From Ammoniphilus sp. CFH 90114 (lineage in GTDB: Bacteria > Bacillota > Bacilli > Aneurinibacillales > RAOX-1): a DNA stretch of 64,000 nt. Below are positions 35,562 to 42,992 of the stretch, piece after piece. The notes beneath the pieces are model-generated. The model was not told where the DNA came from. It ran no database searches and saw nothing but the letters and a program-made list of their open reading frames with translations. The DNA lies in the NCBI RefSeq assembly GCF_004123195.1, contig NZ_SDLI01000007.1, positions 171,060-235,059 of the forward strand, in the 5' to 3' direction. Both the position numbers and the translations under genes were made by a program. The stretch's first letter is position 1, and each line of letters opens with the position of its first letter.

Positions 35562-36014
35562 ATGAATATAACTGATTCATTTGCGCTCTTTCTAGAACAA
35601 CATGAACAAATAAAAGCAACGGCTAAGGAAGCCCAGCTCGCGTTGGAGCGGATTAAATCAACTGGAAACGTGGAGGGATACCAAGAAGTATTAGATAAAC
35701 TAGTGAAACTGAAAGCAGAGCTCATGGAGCACAGCAGGCAGGAAGAGGAAGTGATTGTTCCTCTCGTTGAGAAAATGTATCATTCTCCAGAAATGGCTCA
35801 TTACGTAGAAGATGAACACGTGCAGATGGAAGAGGATCTACTGGCTATTAAGAAGCAATTGCGTATGCACATTAGTGAAGAAAGAGAGCAATTGGATGAA
35901 GAAGTGTTTGTGAAAACTAAAAGATTCCTTACGCAAACAGTCACTCACATCTTTGAAGAGGAGAGCGGGTTATTCCCTATGCTAAGGGGGTATTTGTTAC
36001 AGATGGAAAAGTAA
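35562..36014 (+). CDS. Hemerythrin-like domain protein
   Basis: 150 residues from the ATG at 35562 (GAGGGAAGGAACG upstream); an upstream ATG at 35529 lacks a site. Four-helix protein with ligand-type His and Glu: LEQHEQI, LMEHSRQEEEVIVPLVEKM, YVEDEHVQMEEDL and THIFEEESGLFPML. These match the H...H..E...H...H..E layout of hemerythrin HHE domains, which hold a diiron centre for oxygen, NO or iron sensing. It faces fnr across a shared terminator, in keeping with a redox role. Confidence 0.85.
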   Translation: MNITDSFALFLEQHEQIKATAKEAQLALERIKSTGNVEGYQEVLDKLVKLKAELMEHSRQEEEVIVPLVEKMYHSPEMAHYVEDEHVQMEEDLLAIKKQLRMHISEEREQLDEEVFVKTKRFLTQTVTHIFEEESGLFPMLRGYLLQMEK

Positions 36015-36043
36015 AAAAAGATTCCTCGCAGGAATCTTTTTGT
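36014..36043. terminator. Bidirectional terminator between hemerythrin gene and fnr
   Basis: AAAAAGATTCCT, loop CGC, AGGAATCTTTTT. Confidence 0.92.
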
Positions 36044-36053
36044 TTTAAGAAAG

Positions 36054-36761
36054 TTAAATTCGGCAAATATCTTCAGGGCAACCATCACATTCTAAAAATT
36101 CTTTAAGATATGTGATATTATGAACAGTAATAAAGCCATTATCAACACTAATGACTTCATTCTTGCGAAGCTCATTTAACATACGGTTTACACTCTCACG
36201 GGTGGTCCCGATGAAATTGGCAAGATCTTTGTTGGTTAAGAAGAGATCAATAAGGACACCGTCCTTGACCTTAATCCCATAAGTATTGGTCATTCGGATC
36301 AGTGTAGAATAAAGAGCACCGTGCTTACCAAGGAGCATTAGATCCCTAAACTTCGATTGATTGCGGCGATAAGCAATTCCCATCCATTTCATAAACTCTA
36401 CGGCTAGTTTACTGTTGCGTGTCAGGAGATCTTCTAAGCTTGATCTAGCTATAATTCCAGCGCTTCCGTCCTCTAGCATCTCTGCGGTAGAGGTATAGGT
36501 TATTCCAGGCTGAAAAAGGGCTAGTTCTCCAATCAGTTCTCCTGGTTTACAAATATAAAGAGTCAGCTCTTTTCCCTCAAGGGTCGTTTTACTGATCTTC
36601 ACACTACCGGAACGAATGAAGTAGAGATTCTCAGCTTTTTCTCCATCCATGTAAAGTATGGTATCCTTAGGGTAATTGACATCGACGGCAATCGCATTGA
36701 TCTCTTCACGGAATTCATTTGGGATCAATTGGAAAAAGGTTTTATCAGTTATATTTTCCAA
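36054..36761 (-). CDS. fnr: Fnr, oxygen-responsive Crp/Fnr-family regulator
   Basis: 235 residues from the TTG at 36761; AAGGGAGGT lies six bases upstream, and the ATG at 36779 would overlap that site. Cyclic-nucleotide-like beta-barrel at about 15-125, dimer helix at about 125-150, winged helix at about 160-215 with LTNKDLANFIGTTRESVNRMLNEL as recognition region. The C-terminus ECDGCPEDICRI gives Cys225, Cys228 and Cys233 in a CxxCxxxxC pattern, the arrangement that binds the [4Fe-4S] cluster in B. subtilis Fnr. The regulator activates anaerobic respiration genes. Neighbouring Tat and Moco genes fit such a regulon. Confidence 0.93.
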   Translation of the reverse strand: MENITDKTFFQLIPNEFREEINAIAVDVNYPKDTILYMDGEKAENLYFIRSGSVKISKTTLEGKELTLYICKPGELIGELALFQPGITYTSTAEMLEDGSAGIIARSSLEDLLTRNSKLAVEFMKWMGIAYRRNQSKFRDLMLLGKHGALYSTLIRMTNTYGIKVKDGVLIDLFLTNKDLANFIGTTRESVNRMLNELRKNEVISVDNGFITVHNITYLKEFLECDGCPEDICRI

Positions 36762-36882
36762 TGTATGACCTCCCTTCACAGTAGTTATTATTAAATATTA
36801 TCATAGGTCCAAAAGGAACAAAATGCTTTTAATTATAACTTTCCTAAAAAAATGTTCCAAATAAGCTAAAAGGAGGTGTGAA

Positions 36883-37656
36883 ATGAATAAAGAAGAAACA
36901 AGATCAGATGTACAGCTTACGGAACATCTTGCCGAGATGAGAAAAAGAATTATTTATTGCTTAGTATTCTTTTTCCTTGCCATGATCGCTGGATTTGTAT
37001 TTTCAGGACAAGTAGTCAATCATTTGAAGAATGATCCTGCGGCCAAGCATTTAGAATGGCATGTCTTCGGTATTGCCGATGCTTTATCCGTTTACGTTAA
37101 GGTTTCCCTTGTTTTAGGTCTTATTATTTCTCTTCCTTTCTTTCTCTATCAGATCTGGGCTTTTGTAAAACCAGGTTTGAAGAAGTCTGAACAGAAAATA
37201 GCCTTGCGCTTTATTCCGGGAGCGACCTTATTATTTGTATTAGGGATTGGATTTGGGTATTATATTTTATTTCCTATGGTTACCAGGTTTATGTTAATTA
37301 TGACCCAAACCTTACAGGCAGAGGAAATGTTTGGTATCACACAATATTTCAGTTTTATGTTCTCGATTGTGTTACCTTTTGGGCTTTTGTTTGAACTTCC
37401 TGTTCTTGTGATTTTCCTTACCCGTTTAAGGATCCTTAATCCTATTAGGTTAGCAAAGATGAGAAAATTAGCCTATTTTGTTCTTGTTTTAGTAGCTGTC
37501 ACGATAACGCCGCCCGAGATTATTTCTGATTTTCTTGTGACCATTCCCTTGTTGCTTTTATATGAGTTTAGTATTTGGTTATCGAAAGGAATTTACAAGA
37601 AGCAGTTAGAAGAGGACGAGAAATGGTTAGGTGACATGGAGGAAAAAACCTCTTAA
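36883..37656 (+). CDS. tatC: Sec-independent protein translocase TatC
   Basis: 257 residues, six membrane segments. LTEHLAEMRKRIIYCL is the conserved cytoplasmic N-terminus that recognises twin-arginine signals; LVLGLIISLPFFLYQIWAFVKPGL and PFGLLFELPVLVIFL are the core motifs with the conserved Pro and Glu. AAAGGAGGTG precedes the ATG. tatA follows 20 bp downstream. The pair exports folded cofactor proteins such as molybdoenzymes, which fits the mobB-moaE-moaD genes next to it. Confidence 0.97.
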   Translation: MNKEETRSDVQLTEHLAEMRKRIIYCLVFFFLAMIAGFVFSGQVVNHLKNDPAAKHLEWHVFGIADALSVYVKVSLVLGLIISLPFFLYQIWAFVKPGLKKSEQKIALRFIPGATLLFVLGIGFGYYILFPMVTRFMLIMTQTLQAEEMFGITQYFSFMFSIVLPFGLLFELPVLVIFLTRLRILNPIRLAKMRKLAYFVLVLVAVTITPPEIISDFLVTIPLLLLYEFSIWLSKGIYKKQLEEDEKWLGDMEEKTS

Positions 37657-37676
37657 CAAAAAAGGAGTGATGTTGT

Positions 37677-37889
37677 ATGTTTACAAATATAGGAATTCCA
37701 GGTCTTATTCTGATTCTTGTCATTGCTTTAGTCATTTTTGGACCCAAGAAACTTCCGGAGATCGGACGAGCTTTTGGCCAAACACTACGAGAATTTAAGA
37801 AATCGACCAATGAGTTAACAGCAGATGTACGAGAAGAGATTGATGAAGCTAAGAACACGGTAAAGCAAGTAACGGAAAATAAGAAGTAA
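37677..37889 (+). CDS. tatA: Twin-arginine translocase subunit TatA
   Basis: 70 residues. One membrane helix ([29 protein letters not shown]) with the FGPKKLPE hinge and an amphipathic helix with a charged tail. AAAGGAGTG precedes the start. Together with TatC it forms a minimal two-component Tat system as in Bacillus. Confidence 0.95.
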   Translation: MFTNIGIPGLILILVIALVIFGPKKLPEIGRAFGQTLREFKKSTNELTADVREEIDEAKNTVKQVTENKK

Positions 37890-37915
37890 CACAACTTCCA
37901 TACTGGGGGGACAGC

Positions 37916-38404
37916 ATGACAGAAAAAGCCGTTATACAGATTGTAGGTTATAAAAATAGCGGAAAGACAACGACGAGCTGCGAGATGATTCGTCGTTTTT
38001 CTGAATTAGGTTGGAAAGTAGGGAGCATTAAGCACGATGCCCACGACTTCGAGGTGGACTACCCAGGAAAGGACACTTGGCTTCATAGAGAAGCAGGGGC
38101 TCAGATTGTAGCCATTTCCTCGAAGGATAAAACAGCCATCATGGAACAGCAATCTTCGAGTTTGGACGACTTGTTAACTCGTATGAGTGGGGTTGATCTT
38201 GTGATCGTAGAAGGTTACAAGTTTGAGAGCTACCCTAAAGTTGTCCTGCTAAGAAATGAGGGGGACCTTCCGCTTCTTGACCAGGCGAATGAAATTATAG
38301 CGGTTTCTACTTGGTTTCCCTACCAACACCCTATCCTACCGGTAGTTGAAAAAGATCAATATGAGCAATTATTTCAAATTATCTCCGATTTTCTTAAGAA
38401 CTAA
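37916..38404 (+). CDS. mobB: Molybdopterin-guanine dinucleotide biosynthesis protein MobB
   Basis: 162 residues. The P-loop IVGYKNSGKTTTSCEMI opens the protein, followed by GWKVGSIKHDAHDFEVDYPGKDT and the VDLVIVEGYK motif of MobB GTP-binding adaptors. It helps MobA attach GMP to molybdopterin. mobA itself is not in the window. Located 26 bp after tatA and 22 bp before moaE. Confidence 0.95.
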   Translation: MTEKAVIQIVGYKNSGKTTTSCEMIRRFSELGWKVGSIKHDAHDFEVDYPGKDTWLHREAGAQIVAISSKDKTAIMEQQSSSLDDLLTRMSGVDLVIVEGYKFESYPKVVLLRNEGDLPLLDQANEIIAVSTWFPYQHPILPVVEKDQYEQLFQIISDFLKN

Positions 38405-38426
38405 ATGTTGACAGGAGGCCTTTTAG

Positions 38427-38891
38427 GTGAAAAACTTCGCTATCACTCGTGATCAAATCGAGATTCAACCGCTTATTGATCTTGTCTCACATCCAAATGC
38501 AGGAGCGATTTGCACGTTTATCGGTACAGTAAGGGAAATGACGAAAGGGCTTAAGACGCTTTATCTCGAATATCAAGCGTATGAAGAGATGGCTGAGAAA
38601 AAGCTAAAGCAAATCGGCGATGAGATTACAGCCATGCATCCAGAAGCCCGCGTAGCGATTGTTCATCGAATTGGACATCTTGACATTTCTGAAGTAGCCG
38701 TAGCGATTGCCGTCTCTAGTCCGCACCGTGATGCTTCATTTGAAGCTTGTCGGTACGCGATTGAACGTATTAAGGAAATTGTCCCCATCTGGAAAAAAGA
38801 AAATTGGGAAGATGGACAGAGCTGGATTGGAGATCAGAAAGAAAAGGTGGCTTATCCAACAGGGAAGCCTGAGATAAAGGAGGAAAGCTGA
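38427..38891 (+). CDS. moaE: Molybdopterin synthase large subunit MoaE
   Basis: 154 residues, GTG start after ACAGGAGG. AICTFIGTVREMTKGLKTLYLEYQ and AIVHRIGHLDISEVAVAIAVSSPHR are family blocks, and the catalytic Lys lies in IWKKENWEDG. It transfers sulfur from MoaD thiocarboxylate to precursor Z (cPMP). Its stop overlaps the moaD start by one base (TGATG), so the two subunits are translationally coupled. Confidence 0.96.
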   Translation: MKNFAITRDQIEIQPLIDLVSHPNAGAICTFIGTVREMTKGLKTLYLEYQAYEEMAEKKLKQIGDEITAMHPEARVAIVHRIGHLDISEVAVAIAVSSPHRDASFEACRYAIERIKEIVPIWKKENWEDGQSWIGDQKEKVAYPTGKPEIKEES

Positions 38892-39136
38892 TGATTCGTG
38901 TTCTACTGTTTGCAGGGTTAGCGGAAGTAGCTGGAGCGTCCGAGATTCATTTAGAAGTAGGACAGGGCCCATTATCCATAGAAACGGTAAGAGAAAAGTT
39001 ATCCTTACGATATCCGGCTATGGCAGACTTACTCGGGAAGAGTATGGCAGCTATTAACCAAGAGTATGCTAATGCCTCAGATCTTATCCGTGAAACAGAT
39101 GAGGTAGCGTTTATTCCTCCAGTAAGCGGAGGGTAG
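38891..39136 (+). CDS. moaD: Molybdopterin synthase small subunit MoaD
   Basis: 81 residues of ubiquitin-like fold ending in PPVSGG, the diglycine tail that becomes a thiocarboxylate. Start ATG overlaps the moaE stop. Works with MoaE to form molybdopterin. Confidence 0.95.
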   Translation: MIRVLLFAGLAEVAGASEIHLEVGQGPLSIETVREKLSLRYPAMADLLGKSMAAINQEYANASDLIRETDEVAFIPPVSGG

Positions 39137-39156
39137 TTAAATGGTTTTTACCCTTC

Positions 39157-39204
39157 TCCTGCTACTTTTCAATATGGCTAAAGCCAAGTATAATAGTAGC
39201 AGGA
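39157..39204 (+). repeat. 10-bp perfect inverted repeat before the MFS gene
   Basis: TCCTGCTACT (39157-39166) and AGTAGCAGGA (39195-39204) enclose 28 bases. The 3' arm abuts the GGAG of the MFS ribosome binding region, so folding could limit its translation. There is no T tract. Confidence 0.6.
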
Positions 39205-39213
39205 TGGAGATGA

Positions 39214-40440
39214 TTGACAGTGGAACTTTGGAAAAGAAATTTAGTGGTACTATGTCTCGCCCAGTTTTTAGTCATGGCTGGCATGAGTTTAGTCATTCCT
39301 TTTTTACCACTTTATTTACAGCAAGAAATGGGAATCGTCGATGAGAAGGCACTACACCTTTGGACGGGTGTTATTTTTGGTGCGAACTTCTTATCGGCGT
39401 TTTTGTTTTCACCCATCTGGGGGAAATTAGCTGATCGTCATGGAAGAAAAATTATGCTCATTCGCAGTGGGTTTGGAATGGCGATTGTGGTTGCTTGTAT
39501 GGGCCTTGCCACCTCACCGATCCATTTACTCATACTTCGCTTTTTGAATGGAACCATATCAGGGTTTATACCGGCATCCATTGCCTTGGTCTCAACCAAT
39601 ACCCCAAAGGAGAGATCTGGATATGCACTAGGAACGCTCCAAGCGGCGGCGGTAGGTGGTTCCGTCTGCGGTCCGCTTCTTGGCGGGTTGTTAGCCCATT
39701 CCATGGGTTATAGAAGCATCTTCTTCGTTATGGGGATATTATTGTTTGTTGCAGCGGTGATGGTTACGTGCTTGGTAACGGAGATTAATAAACCTGATAA
39801 GAAAAAGGTAGAAGAAACAGGCTACATAGAGGACTTTAAGGTGATCTTCAAAACGAAACCACTTCCTGCTCTCTTTGCCTCAGGATTTTTAATCCAAATT
39901 GCGATGCTAGGAACTACTCCTTTTATCACTAGTTACGTTCAAGAGCTATGGAAAAGCCAAGAGATGCTGGCTTTGCTAGCCGGTGCCGCCATCTCCATTA
40001 CAGGACTCGCTACTATGATTTTTTCTCCTTTTTTAGGAAAATGGGGGGATCGCATTGGTTCCCAATATATCCTGTTTTACGCTTTAGTAGGTGCAGGTTT
40101 GTTCTTGATTCCTCATGCTTTTGTTGTATCGTTGTGGCAATTGTTCCTGTGTCGCTTCTTACTAGGAATGTGTATTGGTGGGATGTTGCCAAGCGTCAAT
40201 GCTCTAATACGCCATTATGCTCCCAAGAATATGGAAAGCAGAACTTACGGTTACAGCAATATGTGTATATTTCTAGGTAATATGCTAGGTCCACTGCTAG
40301 GAGGCTGGCTATCCGGTTGGATTGGGTTACAAGGAGTATTTCTATTCGCAGCCTCTTTAATACTATTTAATGCCTTTTGGGTCAAAGTTCAATTGTTGGG
40401 CCATCAAGAAGAGAGAAAATCAAGAGAAAAAGCGATTTAG
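39214..40440 (+). CDS. MFS drug-efflux-type transporter
   Basis: About 408 residues, 12 membrane segments. GKLADRHGRKIMLIRSGFGMAI is the loop 2-3 motif A of the major facilitator superfamily; GTLQAAAVGGSVCGPLLGGLLA is the motif C typical of drug antiporters; GKWGDRIGSQYILFYALVGAG is the second-half motif A copy. It resembles YfmO/MdtG-like efflux pumps. The start is either TTG 39214 or GTG 39220; both follow GGAG. It is separated from moaD by 77 bp with an inverted repeat. The substrate is unknown. Confidence 0.85.
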   Translation: MTVELWKRNLVVLCLAQFLVMAGMSLVIPFLPLYLQQEMGIVDEKALHLWTGVIFGANFLSAFLFSPIWGKLADRHGRKIMLIRSGFGMAIVVACMGLATSPIHLLILRFLNGTISGFIPASIALVSTNTPKERSGYALGTLQAAAVGGSVCGPLLGGLLAHSMGYRSIFFVMGILLFVAAVMVTCLVTEINKPDKKKVEETGYIEDFKVIFKTKPLPALFASGFLIQIAMLGTTPFITSYVQELWKSQEMLALLAGAAISITGLATMIFSPFLGKWGDRIGSQYILFYALVGAGLFLIPHAFVVSLWQLFLCRFLLGMCIGGMLPSVNALIRHYAPKNMESRTYGYSNMCIFLGNMLGPLLGGWLSGWIGLQGVFLFAASLILFNAFWVKVQLLGHQEERKSREKAI

Positions 40441-40455
40441 AACTCAATCTGGTGG

Positions 40456-40482
40456 ATAAAGGAACTTTTTTCCTTTATTTTA
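40456..40482 (+). terminator. Terminator of the MFS gene
   Basis: ATAAAGGAA and TTCCTTTAT around CTTTT, followed by TTTAAAA. Confidence 0.75.
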
Positions 40483-40501
40483 AAATAATTAAGAAATGGG
40501 C

Positions 40502-40534
40502 GTGAAATAACGGAATACATTTCCGTTATTTCAC
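40502..40534. repeat. 14-bp perfect inverted repeat, variant of the GCGGA hairpin family
   Basis: GTGAAATAACGGAA and TTCCGTTATTTCAC enclose TACAT. The core AATAACGGAA...TTCCGTTATT is the same design as the repeats at 34966 and 49679-49861. Two partial units (AGCGGAA at about 40568 and AGCGGAATCTTCTCCGGTTATT near 40620) lie in the rest of this gap. Confidence 0.75.
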
Positions 40535-40687
40535 AAAAAGCGTCTTACTTCGTCTTTTTTACTGATTTAGCGGAAAAAATGGGTCTTATTTTGCCTATAA
40601 TTATATAAAAACGAGAATTAGCGGAATCTTCTCCGGTTATTGTCTCCCAAGCCAATCCCCTACCCACGACACCGCCATGCAGACAGC

Positions 40688-40999
40688 TTAGATCAAGCCT
40701 TCTTCCCGGTAATGGTGAATATCATGAATTAACGCTTCGGCGTAATCTAAATCATCAGGGATCCTGTCAAGGGTGTCCATGAAGGTTCGGTTTACAAGTT
40801 GTTTAAGAATAGCCACATGGAATTGAAACCCAAAATCTCGGTACCCATCCTCAGCCATTGCACTTAGATCTGCCTGTTCAATAAGGGCGAGAATGGCCTT
40901 TAAATATAAATCAGCTCCACAGGGATGTTGCGCTGGTCCGGAAATGCTAACCCCCACGTCCCTCGTGATGTCATGAATGGTGAAACTCATATTTTCCAA
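40688..40999 (-). CDS. Small hypothetical protein
   Basis: 103 residues from the TTG at 40999, which follows GGAGGTGGAGTAGCA; an ATG three codons later at 40990 is also possible, while the ATG at 41059 has no site. Residues about 10-60 contain VGVSISGPAQHPCGADLYLKAILALIEQADL; the end is DLDYAEALIHDIHHYREEGLI. Soluble, slightly acidic. No family is recognised. Confidence 0.6.
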   Translation of the reverse strand: MENMSFTIHDITRDVGVSISGPAQHPCGADLYLKAILALIEQADLSAMAEDGYRDFGFQFHVAILKQLVNRTFMDTLDRIPDDLDYAEALIHDIHHYREEGLI

Positions 41000-41078
41000 T
41001 GCTACTCCACCTCCGCAGTATATCCTTCTCTTATTTATCCCAAAATAGAGGAAGAACATGCTGGAAGGAGTGGAATAG

Positions 41079-42062
41079 ATGGCTAAAATTGAATTGTACC
41101 CTGAACTGCGTACAACAGGGGGCGAAGCGTTATCGATTCACCGTAAAGGAGAATGGATTGGTGACGTTTATTTGATTTATAGAGAAAATGACCTACTCAC
41201 AGGTACCATTCATCTAGATGAGGAGTATGTGGAGCAAAGTGAGGTATATCGTATTATTCAGGAGGTTCAATCCTATATTACCAGCTTGTCCTATGCCTTG
41301 AATGTGACCGACCATAATATCAATATTCTCTTTGGACAATATTCATTATTAGAAGATTACACAGATGAAATGAATGAGGAAGAAGTAGAGGAAGACGATT
41401 TTCTTGGTGAAGAGGTAACGGGTTATGAACGCTGGATTGTAGGACAAGGAAAGAACGGTATTGAATACCAAGTATACGATGACGAAGGAGACCTTGTAGC
41501 AGAAGCTGTAGTCGATATTAAAGGTACCCGAATTGTTGGTGATATTCACTTTACAAGTGAACCTACTGAGCAGGTTATGGAAGATATTGAGGCTGTCCTA
41601 CTAAAGGATTATGACCATGATCTTATTGATCAATATAACTTTACCTTTTTTGTCAACGGACAGGAGTATGAGGAAGTAGAGATTGAGACCGAAGATATAG
41701 AAGAGAACATGGATTTAGAAACCGAGAGCTCGGATTCCATCATTCAAATGCTCGAACGTGAAGAAGAAGAGGATGACTATGAAGATAGGGAACGTGCGGA
41801 GGTTGTCTTTGATCTGGTCGATGAAAAAGATCGTCCATTAGGAGAGGCGACTTTTTACTACTCCGAAGATGGTGTAGATGTAACCGTTGAATTAGCGATT
41901 AAACCTACTGAGGACACAGCTCATCACTTAATGAAGAGCGTCTTTGAAGAAGCACTTACAGACCCAATGGAATGGGTGAATATTCGGATGTACCATCAAG
42001 GTCAGGTGGTCGACGGGTTTCATTTTGAGCGCGGGAAGGAATCATCGTCCATACAGGCTTAG
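41079..42062 (+). CDS. Acidic protein with three internal repeats, unknown function
   Basis: 327 residues, strongly acidic, without Cys or membrane segments. Three repeats of about 70 residues lie at about 15-87, 125-195 and 240-312. Each shows a beta-hairpin-rich part (G..LSIHRKGEWIGDVYLIY; GIEYQVYDDEGDLVAEAVVDI; AEVVFDLVDEKDRPLGEATFYY), then a helix and a final strand ending in a G.Y/GQ turn (LFGQY, FVNGQE, MYHQGQ). The linkers are Glu/Asp runs. AAGGAGTG precedes the ATG. I know no family name. It is probably a cytoplasmic binding or scaffold protein. It has its own bidirectional terminator. Confidence 0.75.
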   Translation: MAKIELYPELRTTGGEALSIHRKGEWIGDVYLIYRENDLLTGTIHLDEEYVEQSEVYRIIQEVQSYITSLSYALNVTDHNINILFGQYSLLEDYTDEMNEEEVEEDDFLGEEVTGYERWIVGQGKNGIEYQVYDDEGDLVAEAVVDIKGTRIVGDIHFTSEPTEQVMEDIEAVLLKDYDHDLIDQYNFTFFVNGQEYEEVEIETEDIEENMDLETESSDSIIQMLEREEEEDDYEDRERAEVVFDLVDEKDRPLGEATFYYSEDGVDVTVELAIKPTEDTAHHLMKSVFEEALTDPMEWVNIRMYHQGQVVDGFHFERGKESSSIQA

Positions 42063-42065
42063 AGG

Positions 42066-42101
42066 AAAAGGGTGCCGAACCTTGTGGTTCGACACCCTTT
42101 A
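42066..42101. terminator. Bidirectional terminator
   Basis: AAAGGGTG, CGAACC, loop TTGT, GGTTCG, CACCCTTT; it overlaps the end of the convergent mgtC-like gene. Confidence 0.9.
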
Positions 42102-42818
42102 TCTTCGTGAAGGAGAGAGGTTTTCAATCTGTACACTAAGGATGAAATCAATTTGCTTCATTTCGTGATAAATTTCTGCTGTAAAGCGGTCTTCATGTAC
42201 CATTATGACTAATTGAACCTGATGGGTCCCTTCTTTACCGGAATCGGTTCGAATATCCGTAATACGGACATGTTTAATTTTAATGTCTCTAGCTTTAATT
42301 TCATTTAGGATGTCAACGACGCGGTTATCAGCCCTGCTTACAGTCAAGTCCATCTTAATCTCTTTGTCGCTTAGGGAAGCAGGTCCAACCAGCTTAATGA
42401 TAATGGGTAATAGTTCAACACTGATAATAATCAAACAAAGCCCCACAAAAGCTTCCAAGTAAAATCCGGCCCCAGTGGCAATACCTAGTCCGCATGCAGC
42501 CCATATCATCGCAGCAGTGGTTAGACCTACGATGATATCATTTTGTTTTCTTAAGATAACTCCAGCACCTAGAAATCCAATCCCTGACACAATCTGAGCT
42601 GCTAAACGTAGAGGATCCATTGGGCGTATGGCAGCTTCAGCGTATCGTTCTGCTGACTCTATACTTACAATGGTTAGTAAACAACTGCTTACACAGATTA
42701 CGAGGGATGTTTTTAAGCCTAGAGGCTTCTTTCGAAGTTCTCTCTCTAGACCTATGACCATGCCAAAGACGATAGATGCTCCTAATTTAATTAGCACCGA
42801 AGTCTCTAATAGGTACAT
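42099..42818 (-). CDS. MgtC/SapB family membrane protein
   Basis: 239 residues. Five membrane segments in the first 150 residues with the family motifs GMVIGLERELRKKPLGLKTS, SGIGFLGAGVILR and VGLTTAAMIWAACGLG. The last 80 residues are an ACT-like soluble domain. In pathogens MgtC inhibits the F1F0 ATPase and supports growth at low magnesium; in soil Bacillales the role is not defined. Confidence 0.9.
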   Translation of the reverse strand: MYLLETSVLIKLGASIVFGMVIGLERELRKKPLGLKTSLVICVSSCLLTIVSIESAERYAEAAIRPMDPLRLAAQIVSGIGFLGAGVILRKQNDIIVGLTTAAMIWAACGLGIATGAGFYLEAFVGLCLIIISVELLPIIIKLVGPASLSDKEIKMDLTVSRADNRVVDILNEIKARDIKIKHVRITDIRTDSGKEGTHQVQLVIMVHEDRFTAEIYHEMKQIDFILSVQIENLSPSRR

Positions 42819-42895
42819 GTTCTACTCGCCTCTTTCAAGGGTAACTTTCGTACATTATACTATATCCTTCCTAGAAGGATGAAAAAAAAATCAGG

Positions 42896-42928
42896 TTTTC
42901 AGTTCCAGTTGCCTATGCTATACTGGAA
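42896..42928 (+). promoter_or_regulatory. cimA promoter with a dyad across the -10
   Basis: TTTTCA (42896-42901) and TATACT (42919-42924) are spaced 17 bp, with an extended -10 TG. The perfect 7-bp arms TTCCAGT (42903-42909) and ACTGGAA (42922-42928) bracket the region, a natural repressor-binding layout. About 65 bp of leader follow, with no T-box or riboswitch motif. Confidence 0.65.
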
Positions 42929-42992
42929 TGCAAAATATATAAATTTATTAGATAATTAATTGACTTGAGCGTTAGTCAGGAGGGAACAGAAG

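Noticed and set aside
36762..36882. Fnr box in the fnr-tatC intergenic region
   Set aside because: No TGTGA-N6-TCACA-like palindrome is visible.
39141..39344. Small open frame between moaD and the MFS gene
   Set aside because: It overlaps the MFS gene by more than 100 bases in another frame and its body is low-complexity; no support.
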